A stretch of DNA of 64,000 nt, from NCBI GenBank assembly GCA_026702615.1, contig JAPPBY010000020.1, forward strand, positions 62,001-126,000, written 5' to 3'. Origin of the DNA: Chloroflexota bacterium. Its GTDB lineage: Bacteria; Chloroflexota; Dehalococcoidia; Tepidiformales; Tepidiformaceae. Positions 1 through 8,841 of the stretch are shown here, piece after piece (positions within the stretch are counted from its first letter, which is position 1; every line of letters starts with the position of its first letter). Both the position numbers and the translations under genes were made by a program. The notes beneath the pieces were generated by a model. It saw nothing but the letters and a program-made list of their open reading frames with translations, ran no database searches and was not told the origin of the DNA.

Positions 1-855
1 GGCCACCAGTCCGGCGACAGCGCCGGAGGCGGCGCCCACCACGCTCGGTTTCCCGGACACCTTCCAGCTAATGAGCGTCCAGGTGAGGGCCGCCATGGCA
101 GCGGCCACGTTCGTGTTGACGAAGGCGTAGACGGCCTGGCCGGTCGCGCCCACGGCGCTGCCGGCATTGAAGCCGAACCAGCCGAACCAGAGCATGGCCG
201 CGCCCAGCACGACCATCGTGATGTCGTGCGGCTCCATGGGCTCGACGCCGTAGCCGCGGCGCTTCTTGAACACGAAGACGGCGGCCAGCGCGGCCACGCC
301 CGCGTTCACGTGGATGGCGAGGCCACCGGCGAAGTCGAGGCCGTTGATACCGATGTCGGCGGGAACGCCCTCGCCGGAGAAGGTGTTGAGCCACCCGTTC
401 ACGCCGAACACCCAGTGGGCGATCGGGGCGTAGACGATGAGCGACCAGAGGGCGATGAAGAGGAGGAACGGCCCGAAGCGGGCGCGTTCGGCGAAGGCGC
501 CCGTGATGAGCGCGGGCGTGATGATGGCGAACATCATCTGGAAGGCCATGAAGAGCAGGTCGGGCACGCCCCCGGCGCCGGAATCGACGCCGACCCCGCG
601 AAGGCCGAAGTGGTCGAGGTTGCCGATGAGGCCGAGACCCTGGTCGGGGCCGAAGGCCAGCGAATAGCCGACGACCACCCAGAGCACGCCCACCACGCCG
701 ATGGTGATGAACGAATGCATGATGGTGCCAACGACGTTCTTGCTACGGGTGAGTCCCCCGTAGAAGAACGCCAGCCCCGGCGTCATGAAGAGCACCAGGG
801 CCGAGGCAGCCAGCATCCAGGCCGTGTTGCCAGCGTCGATTTGGAAGTCGGACAC
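1..855 (-). CDS. amt: Ammonium transporter Amt family, C-terminus truncated by window edge
   Basis: Minus-strand translation from GTG at 855 reads MSDFQIDAGNTAWMLAASALVLFMTPGLAFFYGGLTRSKNVVGTIMHSF... and later GINGLDFAGGLAIHVNAGVAALAAVFVFKKR...PHDITMVVLGAAMLWFGWFGFNAGS, diagnostic Amt motifs. Confidence 0.93.
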   Translation of the reverse strand, partial: MSDFQIDAGNTAWMLAASALVLFMTPGLAFFYGGLTRSKNVVGTIMHSFITIGVVGVLWVVVGYSLAFGPDQGLGLIGNLDHFGLRGVGVDSGAGGVPDLLFMAFQMMFAIITPALITGAFAERARFGPFLLFIALWSLIVYAPIAHWVFGVNGWLNTFSGEGVPADIGINGLDFAGGLAIHVNAGVAALAAVFVFKKRRGYGVEPMEPHDITMVVLGAAMLWFGWFGFNAGSAVGATGQAVYAFVNTNVAAAMAALTWTLISWKVSGKPSVVGAASGAVAGLVA

Positions 856-993
856 GCGCACCCCCCGCGACCCCGCGCACCGGGCGCGGGGCAGCATCCG
901 CTTGAGTGGCGCGTATCTTGCGCGTCCATTGTTTCAACGATGTTTCGCGTGACGCCGGAGGCTCGCCACGGGGGAACGTGGTAGCGTGCGGGA

Positions 994-2055
994 GTGACCG
1001 CCACCCCAGGTGACGCCGGCGCCGACACCCTCCCCGAGGGCCTGCAACTGCTCACGGAGACGTTCTCGTTCTCGGGCCGGGCGCGGCCGCTTCTGGGCTT
1101 CGGGCACTACGCCACCGTCATCGATACGGGCGGCCCGCAGGCGCTCGCGCTGGCCACCGACACGATCGGCACGAAGGCGCTCGTCGCCCAGGCGATGGGC
1201 ACGTACGACACGGCCGGCATCGACTGCGTGGCCATGAACGCCAACGACATCGTCTGCGTCGGCGCGGAGCCCATCGCGATGGTCGACTGCATGCTCGTGG
1301 AGGAGATGGAAGAGGCGTTCCTCGCGGAGATCGCGGCAGGGCTGCGGGAGGGGGCGCGGCGGGCGCGCATCTCCATCCCCGGCGGCGAGACCGCGCGCGT
1401 CCCGGAGATGCTGCGGGGGGCCGTCCCCGGACGCGCCTTCGACCTCGGCGGCACCTGCGCGGGGCTCGTCGAGCGGGACCGCATCCTTACGGGCGCGGGC
1501 GTCGCCCCCGGCGACGCGCTCGTCGGGTTCGCCTCGTCCGGCATCCACAGCAACGGCCTCACGCTGGCGCGCCGCACCTTCCGGGAGGCGGGCTGGGAGC
1601 TCGGCCGCTACGTCGAGGAGTTCGGACGGACGCTCGGCGAGGAGCTGCTCGAGCCGACCGCCATGTACGTCGACCTGGCCATGGCCCTGCTGCGGGAGCT
1701 CGACGTGCGGGCGCTCTTCCACCTGACTGGCGGCGGTTTCCTGAACCTGCGCCGCCTCGAGGCCGAGGCCGGCTTCGACATCGAGACACTGCCGCCAATC
1801 CCGGCCATCTTCACGGTCATCCAGAACCTCGCCGGGCTCGACGACGCGACCATGTACGCCGAATACAACATGGGCGCGGGCTTCTGCGCAGTCGTGCCGG
1901 AGTCGGAAGCCGACCGCGCCCTCGCGCTGGGCGAGGCCTGCGGCATCGCGGGGTGGCGGCTGGGCGCGGCCACCGCCTCAGCGGGGCGCGAGGTCACGAT
2001 CCACGCAGGCGGCATCGCGCTGCGCGGCGGGGCGGTGGGGTTCGGGGCGGGCTAG
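994..2055 (+). CDS. purM: Phosphoribosylformylglycinamidine cyclo-ligase (AIR synthase)
   Basis: LATDTIGTKALVAQ, CVAMNANDIVCVGAEPIAMVD, GGETARVPEM, SSGIHSNGLTLAR motifs of PurM. Confidence 0.93.
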   Translation: MTATPGDAGADTLPEGLQLLTETFSFSGRARPLLGFGHYATVIDTGGPQALALATDTIGTKALVAQAMGTYDTAGIDCVAMNANDIVCVGAEPIAMVDCMLVEEMEEAFLAEIAAGLREGARRARISIPGGETARVPEMLRGAVPGRAFDLGGTCAGLVERDRILTGAGVAPGDALVGFASSGIHSNGLTLARRTFREAGWELGRYVEEFGRTLGEELLEPTAMYVDLAMALLRELDVRALFHLTGGGFLNLRRLEAEAGFDIETLPPIPAIFTVIQNLAGLDDATMYAEYNMGAGFCAVVPESEADRALALGEACGIAGWRLGAATASAGREVTIHAGGIALRGGAVGFGAG

Positions 2056-2864
2056 CTCCGAGCCTGCGGGTTGGCGGCCTCGCGGGGCGGGGGTGGGGAG
2101 CGGCGGATCGACCAGCGGCGGAAGCGCTCTTCCATGCGGCCGTGGCCCTGGCGCGCGATCATCTCCTCGCGCATGCGCAGGAAGTCCTCGCGCGTGCGAC
2201 CGCCGATCTGGCTGGCGTGGCAAAGCACCGCTTCGAGGCGCGTCTCCCAGTGGTCCGTGACATCGATGGTGTAGTCGGCGTCCTCGCTGCCGGCGAAGAG
2301 CACCTCGTTCACCTCGTGCGAGGGGAGGCCGTCCTCCTCGTCGCGCGGGTAGTAGAGGCGGTCGCGCACGAGGGGGTAGACGGCGTCGGCGGTGAGGATG
2401 CCGACGTTGCGGTGGTCGCGGTGGTTGAAGCCTCGGCGGAAGGCGTCCCAGGTCACGATGACGTCGGGGCGGTGCATGCGGATGAGGCGCACGATCTGGC
2501 CGCGTAGTTCCTCCTCGTCGATCGTGTGGCCATCGGGATGGCCGAGGAACACGCACTCCTTCACGCCCAGGGCGCGGCAGGCGGCACGCTGCTCCTCCTC
2601 GCGGATGGCGGCGAGCTTCTCCGGGTGCATCTCCGGGTCATGCGTGCCTTTGTCGCCGCCGGTGACGACGACGTAGACGACCTCGGAGCCTTCGGCGCAC
2701 CAGCGCGCCACCGTGCCACCGCAGACGAACTCGGCGTCGTCCGGGTGGGCCATCACGACCATTGCGCGCTCGGGGGTGCCGAGGGCGTTGGGGTCGGGCT
2801 CGGGCTCCTGGTCGCCGCCAGCGAACCAGCGGCCGACGGCACGGACCGTGTCAGCGAGCGTCAT
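2052..2864 (-). CDS. PIG-L/LmbE-family N-acetylglucosaminyl deacetylase
   Basis: VVMAHPDDAEFVCGGTVARW and FNHRDHRNVG: AHPDD zinc motif and distal HxxH motif. Confidence 0.9.
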   Translation of the reverse strand: MTLADTVRAVGRWFAGGDQEPEPDPNALGTPERAMVVMAHPDDAEFVCGGTVARWCAEGSEVVYVVVTGGDKGTHDPEMHPEKLAAIREEEQRAACRALGVKECVFLGHPDGHTIDEEELRGQIVRLIRMHRPDVIVTWDAFRRGFNHRDHRNVGILTADAVYPLVRDRLYYPRDEEDGLPSHEVNEVLFAGSEDADYTIDVTDHWETRLEAVLCHASQIGGRTREDFLRMREEMIARQGHGRMEERFRRWSIRRSPPPPREAANPQARS

Positions 2865-4081
2865 GCCGGAACCTCCTCGCCCGCACGGGCGGCGATGACG
2901 TCCCGGTAGAGGGCCTCCATGCGCAACGCGACCTCGTCCCAGCGGAAACGCTGGACGGAGTCGCGGGCAGCGCGGGCGAAGTTCGCCCGCAACTCGGGGT
3001 TGCGGATGAGCACCTCGAGCTTCTCCGCGAACGGCTCGGGGCAGCGCCAGGGGATGAGGTAGCCGTTCACGCCGTCGGTCACGGTCGAGACGAGCCCGCC
3101 GACGCGCGAGGCGACGACCGGCGTGCCGCAGGCCATCGCCTCGACGGCGACCAGCCCGAAGCTCTCGTAGTAGCTCGGCACCACGCAGACGTCGGCGGCG
3201 CTGTACCAGGCGGGCAGATCCTCGTGCGGGACGGCGCCGGTGAAGCGCACGCCCCCCGCCAGGCCGGCTTCGCGCGCCTGCTCCTCGAGCTCGGCGCGCA
3301 GCTCCTCGCCGTGTTCGTCGCCCCCGACGACCAGCAGCAGGATCTCCGGGTCCTCCAGCTCGGCGACGGCGTCGATGAGGATATCGACGCCTTTCAGCTT
3401 CTCCAGGCGACCGACCCAGAGCAGGACGGGGCGGTCAAGCTCGATGTCGAGCGCGCGCCGGCACTCGTCGCGGTCGCGGGGGCGGAAGCGGTCGGTGTCG
3501 ATGCCACAGGGGATGCTGACCATGCGGGCGGGGTCGGCGCCGTAGTAGCGGGCGAGCAGGTCGTGCTCGTGCCCGCTGGCCGTAATGATCGCGTCGGCGG
3601 AGGCGGCGAGCTCGCGTTCGCGGCGGATGCGTTCCCCCGGCTCCTCCTCGGAGACGCGCGCCCGGTTCTTCACCTCGCCCAGGGTGTGGAACATCACGAG
3701 GTGGGGAGCGTCCTGCGCCCGCGCGAACGGCTCGCCCGCGGCGATCGCCTGCCAGTAGTGGCTGTGCACGAGGTCGTACGACTGGCCCTCGTCGGCGGCG
3801 AAGCGGTTCATCTCGGCGACGAAGGCAGGCACGTAGGGCGTGAGCAGGGCCTTGTCGAGCGGGGCCGCCGGACCGGCGGGCAGCTGCACGAGGCGCAGGT
3901 TCGGCGCGAGGGTCGTGACCTCCGGCAGCTCGCCCTCGAGCCGCGTGAAGATGTCGACCTGGTTCCCCAGCCGGGCAAGTTCGCGGGCGAGCTCGTGGAC
4001 GTACACGTTCATCCCGCCGGTGTGCCGCCCACCGAGCGGGGCCACGGGATTCGTGTGGTAGGAGACTTGCGCTATTCGCAT
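2861..4081 (-). CDS. GT4-family glycosyltransferase, MshA-like
   Basis: N-terminus MRIAQVSYHTNPVAPLGGRHTGGMNVYVHELARELARLG; C-terminal VPSYYESFGLVAVEAMACGTPVVASRVGG. 4-nt overlap with the downstream lmbE-like gene. Confidence 0.9.
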   Translation of the reverse strand: MRIAQVSYHTNPVAPLGGRHTGGMNVYVHELARELARLGNQVDIFTRLEGELPEVTTLAPNLRLVQLPAGPAAPLDKALLTPYVPAFVAEMNRFAADEGQSYDLVHSHYWQAIAAGEPFARAQDAPHLVMFHTLGEVKNRARVSEEEPGERIRRERELAASADAIITASGHEHDLLARYYGADPARMVSIPCGIDTDRFRPRDRDECRRALDIELDRPVLLWVGRLEKLKGVDILIDAVAELEDPEILLLVVGGDEHGEELRAELEEQAREAGLAGGVRFTGAVPHEDLPAWYSAADVCVVPSYYESFGLVAVEAMACGTPVVASRVGGLVSTVTDGVNGYLIPWRCPEPFAEKLEVLIRNPELRANFARAARDSVQRFRWDEVALRMEALYRDVIAARAGEEVPA

Positions 4082-4089
4082 GAGCGTCC

Positions 4090-4108
4090 CGATAGCGTAG
4101 CGCTATCG
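4090..4108. other. Perfect 8-bp inverted repeat upstream of the MshA-like gene
   Basis: CGATAGCG-TAG-CGCTATCG, 9 nt upstream of the ATG at 4081. Confidence 0.65.
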
Positions 4109-4136
4109 CGGCCTTCTGTATGCGGCATGCCCGGCA

Positions 4137-5180
4137 TCACGCCCCCGAGAGGTGCACGGTGACGATGTCGCGGGGCTGGCCCCCGAGGTGGCGCTTGTAC
4201 GGCTCCGTGCCACGCAGGAAGTCGACGGCGTGACAGCCGCGATCGATGGCGTCGCGCACGAGGAGGGCCTTCGACAACAGGCCCACCGCCAGCTGCGAGC
4301 GGGAGGGGTCGAAGCCGCTGTTGTAGAGCATCGTCGCGCCGCCACCTTCGAGGGCGAAGATGCGAGCGGCGGGCTGGCCGTCGAACGTGAGCGTGGCGAT
4401 GCGCGCGAGCCCGTGCTCGCTGAGCTCGGTCGCGAGGTCGCGGAAGAACGTCTCGCGTTCGGGCGTGAGGAAGGCGGCCTTCTCCTCGCGGCTCTCGCGC
4501 ATCATCGCGAGCAGCCCCTCCACCACCTCCGCTACGTCCTCCGGCTTCGTCGCTGCGACGAAGCCGACCTCACCGGCGCGCTCGATGTTGCGGAGCTTGC
4601 GGCGCAACTCGTGGCGGTACTTCTTCGGGAGCGCCGCCACGTACGCCTCCCACGTATCCGGCAGCTCGACCGTCGGCGTGACCGCTTCGGGTTCCTCGCT
4701 TGCCGTCCAGCCGTAACGTGCGGCGGCGGCAAGAAGGGCGGGGCGGAGGCGACCAGCCTCCGGCAGTCCCCACCCCTCGAAGCCCGGCGACAGGTCCTCC
4801 ATGAGCCACTCGATGAGCGCGGCCGCAGCCCCCACCTCCTGCCCTGGCGCGATCACAGCGCCGGAGTGGTCGCTCAGGTCCGGGTCTCCAAGGAAGCGCG
4901 GCTCCGCGCCCCCGACATCGAGAGGGATAACACCCGCGAGGGGCACCTCGCCCTCCTCGCCAGCGGGCGACCGGAGCGCGAGGAACACGGGAAAGGCGTG
5001 GCCCCCGCAGTGGCGCAGCCAGGCTTCGTGCCAGACGGGGTGGGAGAACGGCAGGGCGTCGGGAACGGAGCGGTGCAGCTCAACCCACTCAGGGGCGAGG
5101 GACTCAAACGGTTCGGAGGTGATGAGCGGCAGAGGCCCGTCCTCGAAGAGGGGTTCGCCACCGTCTGGCGCGTCGGACAT
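4137..5180 (-). CDS. GNAT/FemAB-like (BioF2-type) N-acyltransferase
   Basis: YVAALPKKYRHELRRKLRNIER..., LATLTFDGQPAARIFALEGGGATMLYNSGFDPSRSQLAVGLLSKALLVRDAIDRGCHAVDFLRGTEPYKRHLGG typical of acetyltransferase_6/FemAB-like proteins. Confidence 0.8.
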   Translation of the reverse strand: MSDAPDGGEPLFEDGPLPLITSEPFESLAPEWVELHRSVPDALPFSHPVWHEAWLRHCGGHAFPVFLALRSPAGEEGEVPLAGVIPLDVGGAEPRFLGDPDLSDHSGAVIAPGQEVGAAAALIEWLMEDLSPGFEGWGLPEAGRLRPALLAAAARYGWTASEEPEAVTPTVELPDTWEAYVAALPKKYRHELRRKLRNIERAGEVGFVAATKPEDVAEVVEGLLAMMRESREEKAAFLTPERETFFRDLATELSEHGLARIATLTFDGQPAARIFALEGGGATMLYNSGFDPSRSQLAVGLLSKALLVRDAIDRGCHAVDFLRGTEPYKRHLGGQPRDIVTVHLSGA

Positions 5181-5186
5181 GGACTT

Positions 5187-5771
5187 TTAGGAGGAGCCGT
5201 GGACGAGCGCGAGGAACTCGGAGCGAGTCACGCTCGATCGCTTGAACTGCCCGCGCATCGCGCTCGTGACCATGCGGCTGCCGGGTTTCCGCACGCCGCG
5301 CATGGTCATGCACAGGTGCTCGGCCTCGACGACAACCGCGACCCCGTCCGCCTCGAGCGCTCCGATGACGGCTTCGGCCACCTGGCTCGTGAGGCGTTCC
5401 TGGATCTGGGGCCGCCTGGCGAAGGACTCCACCACGCGCGCGAGCTTGCTGATGCCGACGACCCGGCCGTCGGGGAGGTAGCCCACGTGCGCCTCGCCGT
5501 GGAAGGGAAGCAGGTGGTGCTCGCACACGCTGTAGAAGGGGATGTTGCGCAGGATGACCATCTCATCGTGCGCGACCTCGAAGCCGACCTTGAGGTAGGC
5601 GGCAGGGTCCTCGTAGAGCCCCTGAAAGATCTCGGCGTACATCTCGGCGATGCGCCGGGGCGTATCGAGTAGACCCTCGCGGCCGGGGTCTTCCCCGATC
5701 GCTTCGAGCATCTGCACGACGGCCGAGCGCACGCGCGCCTGGTCGATCCCCGACTCAGAAACGATTGCCAT
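5187..5771 (-). CDS. folE: GTP cyclohydrolase I
   Basis: [58 protein letters not shown]. Start reassigned to MAIVSES (ATG at 5771) instead of the longer ORF at 5951. Confidence 0.95.
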   Translation of the reverse strand: MAIVSESGIDQARVRSAVVQMLEAIGEDPGREGLLDTPRRIAEMYAEIFQGLYEDPAAYLKVGFEVAHDEMVILRNIPFYSVCEHHLLPFHGEAHVGYLPDGRVVGISKLARVVESFARRPQIQERLTSQVAEAVIGALEADGVAVVVEAEHLCMTMRGVRKPGSRMVTSAMRGQFKRSSVTRSEFLALVHGSS

Positions 5772-5810
5772 AAGCGGGGATCGTACGGGAATCGCGCGCC
5801 GCTGGCGAGG

Positions 5811-5843
5811 AAAGCGCTCGCTACGCTCGCTGAGTGGAGCACG
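5811..5843. repeat. Modular hairpin repeat, single unit (copy A, inverted orientation)
   Basis: Reverse complement reads CTCCACTCAGCGAGCGTAGCGAGCGCTTT, near-identical to the terminal unit of copy D. Confidence 0.65.
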
Positions 5844-6001
5844 CGGCTGGCATCGGAGAACCCAGTGCCTCGGACATGAGAGACGCCCCGCCATCTGGAG
5901 GGGCGTCGCGCCCGCGGATGCTCTCTGCGGGACCAGTACCGGCATTGTCACGTGACGACAGTTGGCCGGTCAACCTCGCGATCTCCTCAGCGAGTGCTTT
6001 C

Positions 6002-6646
6002 CTACGACTCCAGCCAGAGGACGTCGCCGTGCAGGTCGGGGGCGTGGTCGCGGGAAGCGAATACCTCGTATTCCGCCTTGCTGGCGCCGATCGTCGTGTT
6101 GCCGCCGTGGCCGGGCCAGACGGTCGTGTCGTCGGGGAGGGCGTAGAGGCGGGTGGTTATGGACGCGATCTCCTGCTGGAAGAGCTCCCTCGAGCGGGAG
6201 TGGCCGGGACCACCGGGGAAGAGCGTGTCGCCGACGAAGGCGTGGGCGCCGTGGATGAAGGCCGTGCTCGCGGGCGTGTGGCCGGGGATGGAAACGACGT
6301 CGAAGGTGATGCCGCCGACTTTGACGGTGTCGCCGTCGGTAATGACTTCGTCGAGCGTGCCCTCGGGGATCCAGGGCTCTGCCGGGTCGGCGATGAGCCG
6401 GCAGCCGTAGCGCTCCTTGAGCGCGACGATGCTGGCCGTGTGGTCCGGATGCGAGTGGGTCAGCAGGATGGTGGAGGGTTCGATGCCGGCGAACTCGACG
6501 GCGGCGATGCTCTTCTCGACCTCGTCGGGAGCGTCGATAAAGGCGGCCTCGCGAGACGCCTCGTCGATCACGATGTAGATGTTGTTGCCGAATCCGGCGG
6601 GCCCGGCCCGCACGATCCCGAGATCGCCATCGACCAGCTTCTCCAT
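6002..6646 (-). CDS. MBL-fold metallo-hydrolase (glyoxalase II-like)
   Basis: THSHPDHTASIVALKERYG (HxHxDH), PGHTPASTAF, VGDTLFPGGPGHS. Start reassigned to MEKLVDG at 6646. Confidence 0.9.
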   Translation of the reverse strand: MEKLVDGDLGIVRAGPAGFGNNIYIVIDEASREAAFIDAPDEVEKSIAAVEFAGIEPSTILLTHSHPDHTASIVALKERYGCRLIADPAEPWIPEGTLDEVITDGDTVKVGGITFDVVSIPGHTPASTAFIHGAHAFVGDTLFPGGPGHSRSRELFQQEIASITTRLYALPDDTTVWPGHGGNTTIGASKAEYEVFASRDHAPDLHGDVLWLES

Positions 6647-6704
6647 GGCGTCCCCCCTCGATCCCTTGTTCGGTGTTGACGCCAAGGGTACCGGGTGGAA
6701 GGAG

Positions 6705-7106
6705 TCAGCGGGGCGCGGAGCGCTCTCGGCTCTCGCTCGCCGCCCCAGTCCCGCGAGCCAGCAGGGTAACTGCGAGCTGGTTGAGGCTGACCCCCTGCCG
6801 CTCCGCCTCGGCCGCAAGCTCACCGTGAAGGTACGGCGGCATCCTCACGAGCACCTTGCCGCTGTAGGAGGCATCCGCCCGGGGCTCCGGCACGGGATCC
6901 CCTGCTTCGAGCGCATCGTCGATCCACGCTTCCATGGCCCGGTCGACGTTGCGAAGGAGCTCTTCCCGGGTGCGTCCCTGCGCAATACAACCGCGAAATT
7001 CCTTTACTTCAGCTACCCAGCCGGCATCCCCGTCCTCGCTCTCGCTCCAGACGATCTCGATGTGATAGGGGCGCCTAAGGTAGCTCTCAATCGATTCGGT
7101 CTTCAC
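6705..7106 (-). CDS. hicB: HicB-family antitoxin (RNase H-like plus ribbon-helix-helix)
   Basis: GWVAEVKEFRGCIAQGRTREELLRNVDRAMEAWIDDALEAGDPVPEP followed by VLVRMPPYLHGELAAEAERQGVSLNQLAVTLLARG. Confidence 0.85.
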   Translation of the reverse strand: MKTESIESYLRRPYHIEIVWSESEDGDAGWVAEVKEFRGCIAQGRTREELLRNVDRAMEAWIDDALEAGDPVPEPRADASYSGKVLVRMPPYLHGELAAEAERQGVSLNQLAVTLLARGTGAASESRERSAPR

Positions 7107-7339
7107 TCCAACACCTCTTCCATTGCGCGAATGGCCTTCGATACATAGGACGGTAGCAGCGGTGTCCGGGGGTCAATGACAAGCCGCGAACCTGACCAAT
7201 CAGGGTGTCGATACACCCAGTGATCGCCTTTTCCGAACCTCCTTGTGAACCCCGCCTGGAGCAGGAGCCGGTGAAGAACCTGGGGCCGCACGTTGCGGCG
7301 GCTTGTCTTCAGTCGCTCGATGTCCTCGGCGAGACCCAC
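7103..7339 (-). CDS. hicA: HicA-family toxin (putative mRNA interferase)
   Basis: Small basic protein with VLHRLLLQAGFTRRFGKGDHWVYRHPDWSGSRLVID, 4-nt overlap with downstream hicB. Confidence 0.82.
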   Translation of the reverse strand: MGLAEDIERLKTSRRNVRPQVLHRLLLQAGFTRRFGKGDHWVYRHPDWSGSRLVIDPRTPLLPSYVSKAIRAMEEVLE

Positions 7340-7340
7340 A

Positions 7341-7374
7341 GAGAGGATGATAGCGTATGAGCTATCACCCTCTC
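7341..7374. promoter_or_regulatory. Palindrome upstream of hicA, candidate autoregulatory operator
   Basis: GAGAGGATGATAGC-GTATGA-GCTATCACCCTCTC: 14-nt arms with one mismatch; inner core TGATAGC-N6-GCTATCA is perfect. Confidence 0.6.
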
Positions 7375-7380
7375 CAGTCC

Positions 7381-7617
7381 TTAACTACCCGAGGACGCGG
7401 GCCTGGCGCTGTTAGTGCTGGCGAGGCGGCCGGCGGCGAGGCCGACGAAGACGCCGAGGACCGTCTCCAATACGTGGGTCAGGGTGCCACGCACGCCTGC
7501 GTCGCCGTCGACGGCGCCGAGGGCGATGAGACCCACGAGCGAGACGACGAGCACGAGCGCGAGCACGGAGATGACGTTGACGATGTTGCGTCCGACCGCG
7601 ATCTGCGCGCTGGTCAT
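7381..7617 (-). CDS. Small two-TM membrane protein (possibly phage/holin-like)
   Basis: MTSAQIAVGRNIVNVISVLALVLVVSLVGLIALGAVDGDAGVRGTLTHVLETVLGVFVGLAAGRLASTNSARPASSGS; two hydrophobic segments. Start at 7617, inside the longer track ORF. Confidence 0.55.
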   Translation of the reverse strand: MTSAQIAVGRNIVNVISVLALVLVVSLVGLIALGAVDGDAGVRGTLTHVLETVLGVFVGLAAGRLASTNSARPASSGS

Positions 7618-7754
7618 GCCCGCGCCACCCGGCCGGTGGCGCGCTCGATGGCGCAGTCGCTGCGCGGCCGCAGGAGGCCGTGCAGGGCGAGTCCGGCGCC
7701 GGCGCGCAGGAGCACGCCCACCGTCATCGCGTAGGTCAAGAGAAACGTTCGCAT
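7614..7754 (-). CDS. Very small membrane protein (46 aa)
   Basis: MRTFLLTYAMTVGVLLRAGAGLALHGLLRPRSDCAIERATGRVARA; ATGA overlap with the following small membrane gene. Confidence 0.45.
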   Translation of the reverse strand: MRTFLLTYAMTVGVLLRAGAGLALHGLLRPRSDCAIERATGRVARA

Positions 7755-7893
7755 TCCATCCTCCTCGGAAGTTGTGGGGCGAGGATGGGCGTGCGGCGGG
7801 GGAGGCCCGAGGGGTGCGTGTCGCTGGCGGAAGCGGGGAGGCCGTGCGTGGTATCGTCCGCGCGCGCCGGCAGTCGGCGCCGGGAGAAACAGC

Positions 7894-8841
7894 GTGCAGA
7901 ACCTGACAATCGGAACCCACATCCTCGCGCGCGATGCCAGCGGCCTCATCGATGGCATCGTGGCGGCGGATCGGGCAGGCGTGAACACGGCATGGCTCAC
8001 GAGCGGCGGCCCCGCCCCTGATCCCCTCGCCGTCTTCGCAGCGGCTGCGGGCAACACCGGCCAGATCGGGTTCGGCACCTCGATCATCCCCACCTTCCCC
8101 CGCCACCCGCTGGCGCTGGTGCAGGGCGCGGTGGTGGTCGATCAGCTGGCTCCCGGCAGGCTAAAGCTGGGCATTGGCCCGAGCCACAAGCCCGCTGTGG
8201 AGGCGACGTACAGCTTCGACTTCGTACGCCCCCTCCAGCACCTGCGCGAATACCTCACCATCCTGAACGCCATCCTCAAGGAGGGCTCCGTCGAGTTTCA
8301 CGGCGAGCGGCTGCACTGCGAGGCGCAGCTGCAGTCGCCGACGCAGGTGAAGGTGCTCGCCTCGGCCCTGCGGCCGAACGCCTACCGGCTCTGCGGCGAG
8401 CTGGCCGATGGCGCCATCTCCTGGGTGAGTCCGCTGCCGCACCTGCAGCGCGTGGCCGTGCCCGCCATGGACGAGGGGGCGCAGTCGGCCGGCAGGGAAC
8501 GACCGGCGCTCGTGGCGCACGTTCCCATCGTCGTTTCGGAAGACGCGGATGCCGTCTGGGAAGCGGCGCAGCAGCAGCTCGGCTTCTACCCGAGGCTTCC
8601 GTACTACTCCGCCATGTGGCAGGACGCGGGCTTCCCCGAGGCCGAGGACGGCACGTTCTCGCGGGCGATGTCGGACGCGCTCGTCATCCAGGGGTCCGAG
8701 CAGGAAGTGGCCGAGCGCGTCCGCGCGCTGCCCTCGTCAGGCGTCGACGAGATGCTGGCGGGCGTCATCCGCATCGAGGGCGACCACGCCGCCGCCGACC
8801 GCACGATCGAGCTGCTGGGAGCGCTGGCGAAAGACCAGTAG
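7894..8841 (+). CDS. LLM-class flavin/F420-dependent oxidoreductase
   Basis: IGFGTSIIPTFPRHPLALVQGAVVVDQLAPGRLKLGIGPSHKP; GELADGAISWVSPLPHL. GTG start at 7894. Confidence 0.88.
   Translation: MQNLTIGTHILARDASGLIDGIVAADRAGVNTAWLTSGGPAPDPLAVFAAAAGNTGQIGFGTSIIPTFPRHPLALVQGAVVVDQLAPGRLKLGIGPSHKPAVEATYSFDFVRPLQHLREYLTILNAILKEGSVEFHGERLHCEAQLQSPTQVKVLASALRPNAYRLCGELADGAISWVSPLPHLQRVAVPAMDEGAQSAGRERPALVAHVPIVVSEDADAVWEAAQQQLGFYPRLPYYSAMWQDAGFPEAEDGTFSRAMSDALVIQGSEQEVAERVRALPSSGVDEMLAGVIRIEGDHAAADRTIELLGALAKDQ

Noticed and set aside
226-984. Long plus-strand ORF (252 aa) opposite amt
   Set aside because: Antisense open frame typical of high-GC DNA; composition is low-complexity Arg/His/Glu/Gly and the opposite strand is a clear ammonium transporter.
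2762-4162. 466-aa plus-strand ORF opposite the glycosyltransferase
   Set aside because: Antisense artefact of GC codon bias; minus strand has clear GT4 motifs.
5850-6001. T-box riboswitch upstream of folE
   Set aside because: Only a loose match to the antiterminator/terminator end; no room for a specifier domain outside the MBL gene, and folE is not an aminoacylation-related gene. Kept only as an unexplained structured region.
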